A DNA stretch of 64,000 nt from Neurospora tetraspora (GCF_033439725.1 NW_026944385.1:4435001-4499000), one strand, 5' to 3'. Positions 1 to 10,144 are shown, counted from the stretch's first letter. The notes: generated from the sequence alone by a model not told the origin. Numbers and translations: made by a program.

Positions 1-675
1 CCAACCATTAAGCTGCGGATCGGGACGTGAATGAGGAATATGGGGAACACATTCAACAACCATGATAAAAGAAGGATATGAGCATTAATATACGAGCGTA
101 TCATGCTCTAGAAGGATGGAATTGGGGCGTCCGTTCAGTCGCCAATCCCGAGCGAAATCAGGCAATGGCTTATAATGTTTACAAATGATAGCGATACATA
201 TACCTCTTCTTCCAGGCCCAGCTCGCATCACCCTTGAACACGAACCACTGGCCCCAAATCAAGCGATATAGCGGTGCCCAGACTATTCGACTACAGTAGG
301 AGCATCGTGGGCTACGTGTTGGGACTGTCTTACCGTGTATAGATCGATAGGACTGGAAAGGGGGTGTGCCAAAAATGGACCGCAAACCACCAACCACAAG
401 CACACCAACAACCAACTACCCGCCAACCGCTTTGGAAAGTTCCATCATCGCCCCAAATTCTTTCAATGGACAATGAAAACGTTAGTGACTGACCTTGTCT
501 CATAGCTTCGGCGTGTATCATGTCAACCATCATGTATGCGAACTCTCCGAATCTCGGTCAACGGCAGCCCCCTACGTCAGATCTTTATCTGACAGATCTT
601 AGCCCCTGTCATCGGTAGTTCAATTAGATGCGGCTCAAGTGACCGCATCGGCACATATTTAACGGTTGAGTACCA
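1..675. other. no gene seen
   Basis: No reading frame here has an intron pattern, motif or composition that looks coding. The stretch is ordinary balanced-composition DNA at the left edge of the window and lies outside the duplicated upstream units described further right. Confidence 0.5.
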
Positions 676-1376
676 CCGCGTCAAAGAAAGCCAGGTACCG
701 TTTCTAGTCGCTGTCAGAACCACGAGTCCGGGCGCTTACTCGAAGAGGGTTCCTTCGTCCGTCTCGCGACCTCACCTTTCCCACCATCCGCTACTGTCCT
801 CGCCAACGCCATGTTATATAACACCCCCATAAAAGAGAGCGGAGGAGAAGTAGAAAAATATAGTTAGCGCTTTGCTCGGTTTCGAGTACCAACACACAAC
901 CAACGCGATGGCGATTGCACACCCGTCTTTCAGTATCGACATGTACCGAAGTCACCAACAACGCTATCCTCACGACAGAACGCAGGACGGCTGAAACCAT
1001 GCACTCAGAATCAGTGAGCAGTCTGACGAGCAGTTACTCGCCCTCTTTCAATATCCGTACCTATGCGCCGGCATCAGCAACAACGGCACCCCTAATTTGA
1101 CCAGTTCGTTGGAGCCTTCCACGGAATTGGAACAATGGGGAGGGGCATGGCGAGCAGTGCAGTTATCAGCTGGTTAGTTTATAACGGACCTGATATGCCC
1201 TCACCGGGTTCGCATCAAGGTCAACTTCACAGCTTCGAGAATCACCAGGACTAAAAGCTCGACCGGCAAGATACTCGACCGGCAAGACACATCACGAGCC
1301 AACTCCCTCTGACACGCGAGGCCATAAGCACGAGAGCACTCATCCTTGCGACTACCATCGTCCAACTAGAGACATC
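676..1376 (+). repeat. duplicated upstream unit, copy 1
   Basis: First of four diverged copies of a promoter-proximal segment (others begin near 2495, 3891 and 5866). Shared landmarks in order: a TCAAAGAAAGCCA block, GAGTCCGGG (about 724), a GTAGAAAAAT block (about 850), GTTGGAG (1108) and a TTTATAAC box (TTATAA 1179-1184) followed by CCCTCACCGGG. The box lies about 195 bp upstream of the ATG at 1377. Inferred role: core promoter and leader duplicated together with each gene. No independent transcript evidence. Confidence 0.6.
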
Positions 1377-1931
1377 ATGGGGTGCGGTGCGTCGACACCA
1401 CAGAAAGTAAGTTGTTCACTGTAAATGTCCCGACTTTGTTAACAAGTTCACTGCTGACAGCTAAAGCGTCACTACTTGTGGGTCACACTTAGTTGTCGAA
1501 ACGGCCATAAATGTAGTGACCCGTGTAAAAAATATACAAGTTCCTGGGGACGCTTTGGTGTTGACAAGCACAAGGCGCACATCTACGAGAAGGACCTCGA
1601 GAAACATCGTCATGGCTGGGGAAAATACTTAGCCGCGCACCTTGCCAAGAACGCCGATAGTCCAGTTGAACCATATGTTGAACTGTGCATCGATTTGTGC
1701 GACAAGAAGGATGGCGACTTCACTCCTGCCAAGGCACTCCTTGACGACTTTGTCAAGAATGTTGAAACCCAGCAGGATGGAACACAATCAAGGGATATTT
1801 CTAAGCTAATGAAGGGGCTTAAATTGGAAAACATTCATCCAACTCTGTGGCCGGAGGAAGATGATGCCGGTGATGCTGAGGATGCTGACGATCGATGGCT
1901 ACTTGCGGTCAACAATGTGGGTGTCTTTTAG
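1377..1931 (+). CDS. array member A: small predicted acylated protein (MGC start), unknown function
   Basis: Predicted 166-residue protein in two exons, 1377-1406 and 1461-1931. The 54-bp intron has a GTAAGT donor, a GTTAAC branch point and a CAG acceptor, and phase 0 joins the frames. The N-terminus MGCGASTPQK fits the N-myristoylation rule (Gly2, Ser6), with Cys3 available for palmitoylation, so membrane tethering is inferred. Exon 2 begins with a hydrophobic strand (HYLWVTLSC) and further cysteines (C..GHKC..PC), then HIYEKDLEKHRHGWGKYL, which matches HIYSDALVEHRDGWGKHL in member D at 6357. The C-terminus is acidic (EEDDAGDAEDADD). I do not recognise the family. The gene is first in a tandem set of six with the same exon layout. 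An exon-2-only reading would lose the MGC start, so the spliced model is preferred. Confidence 0.7.
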
Positions 1932-2494
1932 GACATCTACACTTCACGAAGCTAGCGCGATGTCTTGTTTTCATCTTGATTATGGTCTCCCTTCTCTTCC
2001 TTTTTCCTATGTCTTCTTTCTTTTGGTTTCTGGGCTTAGGACGAAGATCTAGCTATCAAGTTATGATGGTACAAGGGGATGGTCTAGTGGAAATAGAAGC
2101 AGGAGATTGAAGCAGCCCCTTATGATTCGTGGCAACTAGTAGCATTTGTGGGATTTCTTAGCAAAGTTCAGACAGAAGAAGATCCTCGCGTTATGGTGAG
2201 AGGCAATATCTGCCAGCTGAGCGGATCTGAGCAAGGGGGCCTGAGGATGCTACTCGTGAGGGCACGAAGCGCCTATCCCCCACCCTCTTTGCGAAATCCA
2301 TGATATACTGAAGGACGGTCGAGCGAGTTCTGTGATACCTATTTACGACTGACTTGGGAGATTTGGAGAATGTGGTGAAGGAACGAATGAACAGCTTCAT
2401 TACCGAACTCTAAGCCTGATGTGTACCTCTAGGGGTAGGCAGAGGCAGCATCTCCGAGCCCAGCTCGAGGCCCGACTCCCGTCCCAAGTACCAG
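1932..2494. other. 3' flank of array member A, no gene seen
   Basis: Downstream flank of the first array gene. It is T-rich just after the stop, as expected for a 3' UTR, and then holds no coding-like frame before the next duplicated upstream unit. Confidence 0.5.
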
Positions 2495-2989
2495 ACATCA
2501 AAGAAACCCATTTGCCGCTTCCAGTCGGAACCGAGTCCGGGCGGTTACATAGGTACACAGAAGTACCCAAGAACGGTTTCTTTGTCCCTCTCACGACTTG
2601 GTTTGGCCCAACGCTCTACTACACGAAGCTACAAAAGACCAAGTAGAAAAATGTCGTTGGCGCTCCCCAACTTTTCAATCACCAACATGATCGTCAACCG
2701 TATGCGCCGATATTGCCAACAACACCAACCTCACACCAAAATAATATGTTGGAGCAGTTCACATGAGCGCGGCTGGAGCAGTGAATGCGAACATGGCGAG
2801 CAGCGAGTTCGACCGCCTGTGGGATTATAATGAGCCACTGCGCTCTCACCGGTTTTGCTTCAACTCATCCGGTCATCCCATACACCCACAGTTCTGATTC
2901 AGAATCGAAGAGAAACAAGACCCGAGATAAAGGACATATTTTGTCTACGAAGATACCACTAGCGAGACTACCTTACCTAGCCACCTACA
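2495..2989 (+). repeat. duplicated upstream unit, copy 2
   Basis: Diverged copy of the upstream unit: ACATCAAAGAAA, GAGTCCGGG (about 2531), GTAGAAAAATG (about 2643), GTTGGAG (2748), then TTATAATGAGCC (TTATAA 2825-2830) followed by TGCGCTCTCACCGG. That last block is almost identical to the one at 4704. The box lies 160-165 bp before the predicted ATG at 2990, matching the spacing in the other copies. Confidence 0.6.
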
Positions 2990-3616
2990 ATGCCCTTCTT
3001 ACATAAATTAAAGGTTATTCATTTTCCAGTCACATTCTCCAAGGTGGCCTCGCTAACAATAATGATCCTACAGAGGAACAAACGCGAAGTGGTGGATAAC
3101 TCTGAACTCATTCCTGAAATCCCAGTACATCCGGCTTTCCAATTCCAGAGACCTTCCGTGGATCCCACAACCGCGATAATCCTATACAATGCACTCGTGC
3201 GAGCCCGGTGCACCCACTGTAACAAGGCTCAACCAAATACCGAGTATTGGGAACTGCCACATACCAAATGGATGAAGGGCCTGACTGCTCTTATTCACAG
3301 AGGGAGTCTACAATCTTTGGCGCAGCAAGGTGGTCCGAAATCGGCAGGTTGGACGGCTTTGAAGAAGTATCTCGAGAGTGTCAAAGAAGAGAACAGAGTA
3401 ATTGAGCTGCTTTGGGACTCTTGTGAGGCGAGAAAGTCGAGAGAAGGTTTATTCAATTTCATCACGGGCTTTTTGGGAGGCACTGATCCCGTTCATAAAA
3501 AGAATTTTTTGTCTTTTGTCGGTGGTCTTGAGCAGCTAGAACTCGGTGTCGACTTTGACATCGAAGACCATACTACTGCGGAGGGTCTGATTCGCTTCAC
3601 TCTCAAGTATGTTTAG
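2990..3616 (+). CDS. array member B: small CxxC protein, unknown function
   Basis: Open from ATG 2990 to TAG 3616. If read straight through it encodes 208 residues. A 60-bp in-frame segment (3014-3073) looks like an intron, with a GCTAAC branch point and a CAG acceptor but an unusual GTTATT donor; removing it gives 188 residues starting MPFLHKLK. Position, phase 0 and length match the first introns of the neighbours, so I favour splicing. Exon 2 carries the family pattern of a hydrophobic strand followed by RARCTHC (CxxC), then a mainly helical remainder with a Gly-rich FITGFLGG patch. It lacks the MGC start, so no N-myristoylation is predicted. Unrecognised family. Confidence 0.6.
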   Translation: MPFLHKLKVIHFPVTFSKVASLTIMILQRNKREVVDNSELIPEIPVHPAFQFQRPSVDPTTAIILYNALVRARCTHCNKAQPNTEYWELPHTKWMKGLTALIHRGSLQSLAQQGGPKSAGWTALKKYLESVKEENRVIELLWDSCEARKSREGLFNFITGFLGGTDPVHKKNFLSFVGGLEQLELGVDFDIEDHTTAEGLIRFTLKYV

Positions 3617-3890
3617 CGATAGGCGCACTTGTATGGCCATGTTTTGTGCTGGACGCAAGGGCGGGACAGGCGGAGGTTGAAGGATAGCAGTGGAGTGTAT
3701 CTCGGGGTTTTCTCTTTCTTCCTCTTTTTTCTTAGGAAGGATTCTCGTCTCGGTTCATGTAAACGCACAATGGGTCATCACTGAAAAACGTCATGCTAGG
3801 CCTACTCAAGGCTCATCATAGTGCGTAGTGGAATGCATTCGTCCTTTTCTTCCTCATGAACCTCCGTCACTGTCGTGATCCCAACACCCG

Positions 3891-4859
3891 GACATCAAAG
3901 AAAGCCACTTGCACCCTCCCGCCAAGACTGCACAGGCGGTTGAGTCCGGGAACGTAATTCAAGGGGAGGTACGATCCTGTATTTGCGCTGCATGTGCAAG
4001 TACGCCAAGCAGTCCTTGCCAACTTCCCAACAATTCAATCTTCTATATCATCCACGATGGCTCCACCAATAAACTTTCCATGGACAACTTTGATCTATGT
4101 TCAGTAGCTGTTTTTGCTTCTACGACATTATCTGTTAAATCGATCATTTGAGCTCCAGATTAGATCTCTCGACCAATTCCGGCCCTCCAGGATACAAGCG
4201 AAAGGCCGGTACAGAAGCATGATTGAGAAAACAATTCTACATGGAAGGCATTCCTTATCGGGTTCGAGACTCAATCACTTGGGATCAATCCAGCGTCAAA
4301 CTTTATGGGTCGTCGTTATCAGTTATGCGTGCCGCTGTCATTATAGCTCAAGGCAAACCAAGATCCAACGAGCCACACACCCCTTGTGCTCCGCCTCAAG
4401 GCAGCAATTTTTCTTTCTTGATTCAACGCTACACCCAACAACCCGTTAGGTCAGCGCTTAAACAATACGGTACCAACCGTTCTCCAGGCAAAGCAAGGAG
4501 ACAAAACATCTTCCATACGGTGCTAACGTGAAATAAAGTAGAAAAACGCATATGGCGATCTCCAAGCACCTGATCACTAACAAGGTACCTAGTCACTCGC
4601 CCGTCCTTCAACATATACGCGCTAAAACTGCCAACGAAGACGTTCTTCTGATGCAACAAGTTAGGAGTGCAATTATGAACAGCAGTCTGTTGGCTACCCC
4701 TGGTTATAATGACCCGGTGCGCTCTCATCGGTCTACTTGTGGAGATCAAACCAGTACACTTCATTGACGAACAACTCCGGTTCCAAGCTGTGGGGTCACA
4801 GGCTCTGAACGAAAGTTTATCTCGACCATCCAACATAGCACTTTTGCTGCGAAGCCACA
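3891..4859 (+). repeat. duplicated upstream unit, copy 3 (expanded)
   Basis: Third copy, carrying several hundred extra bases (roughly 4000-4430) relative to the others. Landmarks: ACATCAAAGAAAGCCA (about 3893), GAGTCCGGG (about 3942), AAAGTAGAAAAACG (about 4536) and TTATAATGACCC (TTATAA 4704-4709) followed by TGCGCTCTCATCGG, very close to copy 2. The segment CAACCCGTTAGGTCAGCGCTTAA near 4440 recurs near 5937 in copy 4. ORFs crossing this stretch show no conserved features and are not called. Confidence 0.55.
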
Positions 4860-5405
4860 ATGGATTGCGGTCACTCAACGTCTGTGGAGGAGGCAAGTCA
4901 CCTCCCTCAAATCATTGTTATCTAAGTACGCTAACATTGAGCATACCTGTAGAATGCCCCTGATCAACCTTCTGACACCAAGATCGATGGAACGCTGTCT
5001 TACACCCTATACGTACGCATTCTCTGCAACACCTGTGCGAACAATAACGCAGAGAAACCTTGCGATTGGATGCTTCCAAAGGTGTTTTTGTGCAAGATGG
5101 TCGATTTCATCCCACTTTGCGAAGAGGAGGGCCTAAAAGCGTTGGGGAACTACACTTGCTACATCCGCGAATCATGTGGAGGTGTGGGAAAAGTTGAGTT
5201 TCGGGGTAGATTCTGCCTCCCAGGAAAAAGATTGGCTCCCGCCGAGGTTATTGTCCGTAAGGCAATGGAAACAGGCGAGGCGCGCGAGACAGGCCATCTA
5301 AATCCTTTCAAGGTGTACAAGGAAGTGAAGATGAAAGTCCCGAAAGTCTCCCGCGGGAAACATGAGTCCGATACACATCTCTTTTATTTCGATTTAGAGG
5401 TATGA
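4860..5405 (+). CDS. array member C: small CxxC protein with a GC-AG intron, unknown function
   Basis: Predicted 161 residues: exon 1 4860-4892, exon 2 4953-5405. The intron (60 bp) has a GCTAAC branch point and a TGTAG acceptor but begins GCAAGT, so it would be a GC-AG intron with an otherwise perfect donor. Phase 0 links the frames. The start MDCGHSTSVEE is clearly related to MGCGASTPQK of member A, but Gly2 is Asp, which would abolish N-myristoylation. Exon 2 carries the family strand and CxxC (YTLYVRILCNTC) and further cysteines (KPCDW, FLCKM, PLCEE, YTCYI, ESCGG, FCLPG). The long frame from 5070 is the back part of the same exon. No recognised domain. Confidence 0.6.
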
Positions 5406-5865
5406 TTCGGCCCTGAGATGCTTCCCTTGTGCGAGCCTTGCGCCGGACGTGAGGCACCGCTAGTCATGTATGGTAACTCGGAGGATGAATGGCATACTTG
5501 GTTATTCTGGGTTTTCACTTCAGTTCAGAAGGTTTTTTTCAAGGATCTAAACGGAATAACAGGAAATTGGGCTCTACGGCGGATTTTGATGAGAGAAGGC
5601 ATTTTTGTGTGCAAGTATCAGAAAATCCAACATGGCTGTCATGGTCCGCATGGAGGAAGCAGATATGTAACGCAACTCTATGCCACTACCCCCAACGTGC
5701 CTGTACCTGAAATTCGCCCTAAAACTATCTCATGTTCTCGAACCTGCAAACATGGGAGTCTGAGCAACCAGACAGTTACACTCACCAGGGATTTTGTCAT
5801 CAAAGACCACAGTCACCTGCTGTTTTTCCGAAAAAGATGTGGTTCCCAACAGGCTGCACGCCCGA
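5406..5865. other. 3' flank of array member C, no gene seen
   Basis: Open frames cross this stretch but lack initiation context, cysteine pattern or splice signals. It most likely holds the 3' UTR of member C and spacer DNA. Confidence 0.4.
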
Positions 5866-6356
5866 CGACCTGTCAAAGGCCAGGAATCGACTCATCAAGT
5901 CCGACTCTTTTTGTTCATTCCTCGCTACACCCAACAGTCTGTTAGGTCAGCGCTTAAGCGATACCATAGGGTGCTTTGTCACTTGGCAGCAACAAGGGAA
6001 AACATCTACATTATATGTAGTCACTCGCCGGTCGTCCATTGTTGGTACACGCCAGCCTCACCGACAACGGCACCACTCCGCCGAATGATCTGTTGGAGCA
6101 ATGCCCCCGCTAAAATTCAAACGGCGAAACCGGGCACGGAGAGCAGGTTGGTTAATATCCCACTAGTTGGCTTATAATGCTTGACTTGGTACGTCCTCGA
6201 CGATTTACCTTAGTATTCCACATCATAATTATCATCCTGAGCATCACAAGACGACGAATTCGACGGCGGGAAAACACAAGCCGATCTCCACTAGCACGAG
6301 AGGACGACAAACATTATCCAAACTCATCCTTTCCCCTACCATTTATTCAAGACATC
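5866..6356 (+). repeat. duplicated upstream unit, copy 4
   Basis: Fourth copy: GTTAGGTCAGCGCTTAA (about 5941; also near 4445), a TAGTCACTCGCCGGTCGTCC block (also near 4590), ACGCCAGCC and GACAACGGCACC (compare 1072), TGTTGGAG (6091) and CTTATAATGC (TTATAA 6172-6177). The box is about 180 bp before the ATG at 6357, and the sequence GACATCATGG around the ATG is identical to that of member A. Confidence 0.6.
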
Positions 6357-6964
6357 ATGGGATGCAAACTTTCGAGGGTAAGTTGCTCGTCATGACTCCG
6401 CCATCTCCTCATCTCAGCGCTGATAGATCGTATAAGCAGGGTCCAGTTCCCGAGCTTCACAATTTGCGCATTATGGTTACTTGCACAACCACTAAGGCCG
6501 ACCATGGGTGCCAGCAAATGATCAAGGACTTCCGTATCGAAAACGCGCACATTTACTCTGATGCCCTCGTGGAACATCGTGATGGCTGGGGGAAACACCT
6601 AGTCGAGCCCATTAGCAAGAAGGAAGCCGAGAAGTTGGCCGGGAAGGAAGCCGAGAAGGGGGCCGAGAAGGCGGCCGAGAAGGGGGCCGAGAAGGCGGCC
6701 GAGAAGGGGGCCGAGAACGATCGACCACCTCTATTTGAGGTGAAGGTCGGTTTGTGCGCAGGTACCGGTGGCGAGTCCTGGGCCCAAGGCGTGATTTTGC
6801 AGCACGCAATGACAGCGAAGTCTGAGGTTTGGGTTGGCCCACGGTCACTTGATTTGGGGGTCTTGATGGATGACATAGCAGGTGGAAATCCTACTTTGGA
6901 GCCGGTGAAGGAGGATGACCCTCGAGTGGAGGAGTTGACCAAGAGCGAAAAACCGGGACCATGA
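6357..6964 (+). CDS. array member D: small predicted acylated protein with AEKG repeats, unknown function
   Basis: Predicted 181 residues: exon 1 6357-6377 (MGCKLSR), a 62-bp phase-0 intron 6378-6439 (GTAAGT donor, GCTGAT branch, GCAG acceptor), exon 2 6440-6964. Gly2, Cys3, Ser6 and a basic residue after it make a strong predicted N-myristoylation and palmitoylation signal. Exon 2 has the family strand (LRIMVTC) followed by a second Cys, then HIYSDALVEHRDGWGKHL, shared with member A. After this come eight 12-bp units encoding AEKG/AEKA-like tetrapeptides (6626-6721), a charged, probably helical stretch absent from the other members, and then unrelated C-terminal sequence. A longer frame starting at 6362 reads the intron as coding and loses the MGC start. 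Confidence 0.7.
6626..6721 (+). repeat. 12-bp coding minisatellite (AEKG/AEKA)
   Basis: Eight tandem 12-bp units of the form GCCGAGAAGGSG inside member D. The last six are nearly identical and alternate GGG and GCG at the fourth codon. The unit is a multiple of three, so copy-number change keeps the frame. Confidence 0.85.
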
Positions 6965-7959
6965 TATGTTTTCATGATTACCTACCTCTACCTTACCCAG
7001 AACTGGTACAATGTCTTTCACACCAGTGGCGTGGTTTCCATTTCCTTACTGCATTTTTCACTGTTTCTTTCTTCCCTTCTTCCCATGTTCTTAGGTGTTC
7101 CTTTCTGAAGGACTCCTCTGAGTAGCTTTGTGTAGCGCCGGTCTTGCTGAATGCAATAACTTAAATTGAGCTGGAACTTGGTCAGATTGTCTCAAGCAGA
7201 TAGCAAAGCAGAAGCAATGCCGCTGAGCCGTGATTGAATACCATGGAAGTTGAACGGTTCGATGACCCGAACCTCGCGTCCAATGACTTTAAATCCAAGG
7301 GCTTGTTTGGATGGCCATACTGTGTTGCTTGATCAGTAGGGACACTCAAGCTGCAGTCAGCGTGTTCAATACGTTGAGGTTATTCAACGCCCTCGCTTTG
7401 TGGCTAATGGTTTACCCAACGCTCCTCGTGTTCCTGCCTGCAAGAAGTGAAAAAAATCAGGATAACATGAGAAGACAGAGACCAGACGGGTGAGACAACT
7501 CCAGTCCCAACCAGCCGGCTTTGTTCACGCCGGTCAACACCATCTCGAACCAACACAATTCTAGAGATACGATGGCTTCTATCAGCCGACCTTTCCCCTT
7601 TAACTCATCATCCATTCCAGAATAAAGCAGAAGGCATTGCTCTACCAACATCCCGCTCGCCTTGCAAATACTGACAGGTCAGCACTGTATCACTGACCCC
7701 AGACCTAATAACCTAGCAACTCAAGCGCTGAAGACTACAGCTAGATCATACCGGTGCACCTGATGAATTCGAGAGATGAACATGGCGCTTATCCTGGGAG
7801 TATCCGGTGTCTTTGCATTTAACCAGCACCTTTCTTCATAAATACAGCGCTGGGCCGACCCGTATTGCCCAGCACAAGTCAAGCAGCCTCTTACCGACAC
7901 CAGAGAAGCGCAAACCCACCTGGACGCTAGACCCAAGTTACCGTGCCCTTGAGAACAAG
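6965..7959. other. spacer between array members D and E, no gene seen
   Basis: T-rich 3' flank of member D, then ordinary DNA. The duplicated upstream unit with the TTATAATG box is not recognisable here. The frame open through 7807-8064 contains exon 1 of member E; its part before 7960 is treated as leader. Confidence 0.4.
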
Positions 7960-8570
7960 ATGGGATTTGGATGGCGAAAAAAACCTCGGCAAATTGCCTC
8001 TACCACGCCGTTAGCTTCAAAACCTAGTTCGGCACTGGCATCCTCGGTGAGTCTGCCTACCTAGACAGCGTGAACCTCTGCTTGAAACTTGCTAACACAT
8101 GAATGGATGGCAAGTTTCCGGGCCACACTCTTGCACTCGAAACTTTGTGCTCTCTCTGCCCCCCTCCATGTCGGGACCCGGCAAAGCCATGTTGGCGTAA
8201 CGGGAAGCAGCCCAGAGACTCGAGATGGGTGTACATTGACGAGTCTTACCTCAAGGATATGAATCTCAACGCGGAAGACTACCAGTGGAGGCTTAATACG
8301 CTCAACTACCTGCATACGCGGCAACTGAATTTGTTCTATAAATTCCAGCTGAGGGGAGAACTCTGTCGTATCAAGGGAAGGGACGGTAGGGTTGCGCAGG
8401 ACATCATCCAGGAGTTCATGGAGCGGGATCCGATGCCTTTCCGCATGGATGACAAGTCAAACCGAGGGCGCCTAATCGATCTGATGAAGGAATTTGAAAG
8501 GAGTGGAATTGGATACAAGGCTGGATGGGAGTTGAACAAGTTTGTTTTTGTGGATCTTTGTGAGAAGTAG
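7960..8570 (+). CDS. array member E: small Cys-rich protein with a basic N-terminus, unknown function
   Basis: Predicted 180 residues: exon 1 7960-8046 (29 codons), intron 8047-8114 (68 bp, GTGAGT donor, TTGCTAAC branch, AAG acceptor), exon 2 8115-8570, phase 0. The N-terminus MGFGWRKKPRQ is basic and starts Met-Gly, but Phe3 and Arg6 do not fit the N-myristoylation rule. Exon 2 opens with the family strand and CxxC (LALETLCSLC), followed by PPC and KPCW, comparable to the KPCDW of member C. The rest is mixed charged helical sequence ending FVDLCEK. In-frame ATG 8103 lies inside the intron and would remove the exon-1 signal, so it is not used. No recognised domain. Confidence 0.65.
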
Positions 8571-9109
8571 AAGGTTTGACCTGGACCGGGATTTCAATGG
8601 TTCTACTGTGTAGCCGATTTTGGTTTGGTAGGATGATGCGAGCTAGTTCATGTGATGCAGATACCGAGAAAAAAAAATGAAACCGATGGGGTTGGTACCT
8701 AGGTACTGACCGGCCTTTGAGGAACGGAAAGAAGCACGGTTGGTTGGGGAGTGATAGTTGGTTGCGGCTGATCCATTGTAGATAAATACGAAGTAGCTCC
8801 CTGCGAGACCTTGATCAGTAGGAACCAACGCAATGGCAGTTAACCGCCCGTTCTTAGGTTGGTATCCATATGAGGTCAAATCACCAACATCTTTGCCAAT
8901 TTGCACACCTGGGGAGCCCATCTGAACCGGCAAGGCGAGCAATCTTGGGCGTAGCTTTTTGCTTTATAACGGTTGGCAAGCGCCGTCGTTGGTTGTGTTG
9001 AGCATGGCAGGTCCTTCCTTCCCCGGAAACAGCACAACGTCGAAATACGCAAAAAACGCAACACAGGAGGGAAAGAGCCACACACCTACATACCCGTACC
9101 ACTGCCATC
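8571..9109. other. spacer between array members E and F, no gene seen
   Basis: Contains a GGTACCTAGGTAC palindrome near 8695. Minus-strand frames in this stretch show no domain or splice pattern and are taken as chance. Confidence 0.45.
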
Positions 9110-10144
9110 ATGTTGGCTGCTGAAGCTCACGAGACTACCTCTGCCGAGGAGTCCAAGCCCGTCTCCTCGAAAGTGGTAAGCAAAGTATCTCAGGTTTACT
9201 GTCAATGTGAGTTTGTGATTAACGAAACGACAGGTAACCCGTAAGAATGACGGCGGGAGGGGAATTACAGCTTACAACCTCACTCTGAGCATTCACTGCA
9301 CAGACTGCCAAGGCCCGAACCCCAATGATCCCGAGAAACAACATGAAAATTCTCTCACCACCAACAGCAAGAGCACCGCAAAATCCACTTCTTCATCTAC
9401 ATCCTCCGCCCAGACGCGGTTAACCCTACCAAAGGCTCCAAAGCAATCGACAAAGACGGCTTCTACCGCACAGGCCTCGTATCTTGGCCCAAAACGCCTC
9501 TGGAGTTTCCCGAAGACTCAGACTCCGATGTCAAGCCCCTAAACTCCGACTTTGCATTTCCTCTCCCTTTCCAAACCAACCCCGCGATCCTCACTCACGT
9601 TCAGAAATCCCCGACGCCACAGTACAAACACAACGGAGAAAGCAAGCCGGATTGCCAGCTGATTCTCACTATTGATGTCTACCCTGATTTTAAGAAGCAC
9701 CCTGTTACTCTGACGGAGGAGCTCGAGGAGCGGGATGATTCCGAAGATGAGGATGACCCCGAAGCCTCCACGAACAAGGCCAGACTCCAGGAGTGGAAGC
9801 GATCCCGTAAAGAAAGCAGACTCATCAATGATATGATCTTTCACATCACACGCCTCATTGAGAAGTTACCGATTTACAAAGCCACTCCGGGCGCCGAAGA
9901 TTTGAAGTCCGATAAGCACCTGACAATGGTCAATATCCAAGAACTCGAACGGGGTCTCTCCCGCATCAGTCAAGCCGAGGCATTGGGAGTGAAATCCCAC
10001 TGGGGCTTCCAGAGCCCCCTGCCCGGTGATCGCGAGGGGGAAAGGGTGTCGACGCGATACTTGCACCAGGAGATGATCCCGAGGGAGAGGGTAGAGGAGT
10101 TGAGGGGGTTGAATAGGGAGAGGTGTGAGTGTGGGTGTAAATAG
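9110..10144 (+). CDS. array member F: larger family member with apparent frameshift, unknown function
   Basis: Exon 1 9110-9175 (22 codons), intron 9176-9233 (58 bp, GTAAGC donor, ATTAAC branch, ACAG acceptor), then exon 2 in phase 0. Exon 2 first reads ITAYNLTLSIHCTDCQG, which aligns with the strand and CxxC of member C, then PNDPEKQHE. The continuation, KIHFFIYILRPDAV through ERCECGCK to the stop at 10144, is clearly coding (acidic and basic helical stretches, conserved codon bias) but lies in a different frame. No GT donor exists between 9245 and 9367 to explain this by splicing, so a one- or two-base indel at about 9345-9375 is inferred: a real lesion or a sequencing error. Skipping from 9175 to 9368 (a 192-bp intron) would restore the frame at the cost of the CxxC block, giving 280 residues. 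Confidence 0.6.

Noticed and set aside
1-10144. Idea that the small-gene array is a secreted effector cluster
   Set aside because: None of the predicted first exons encodes a hydrophobic signal peptide; starts are MGC-like, basic or acidic.
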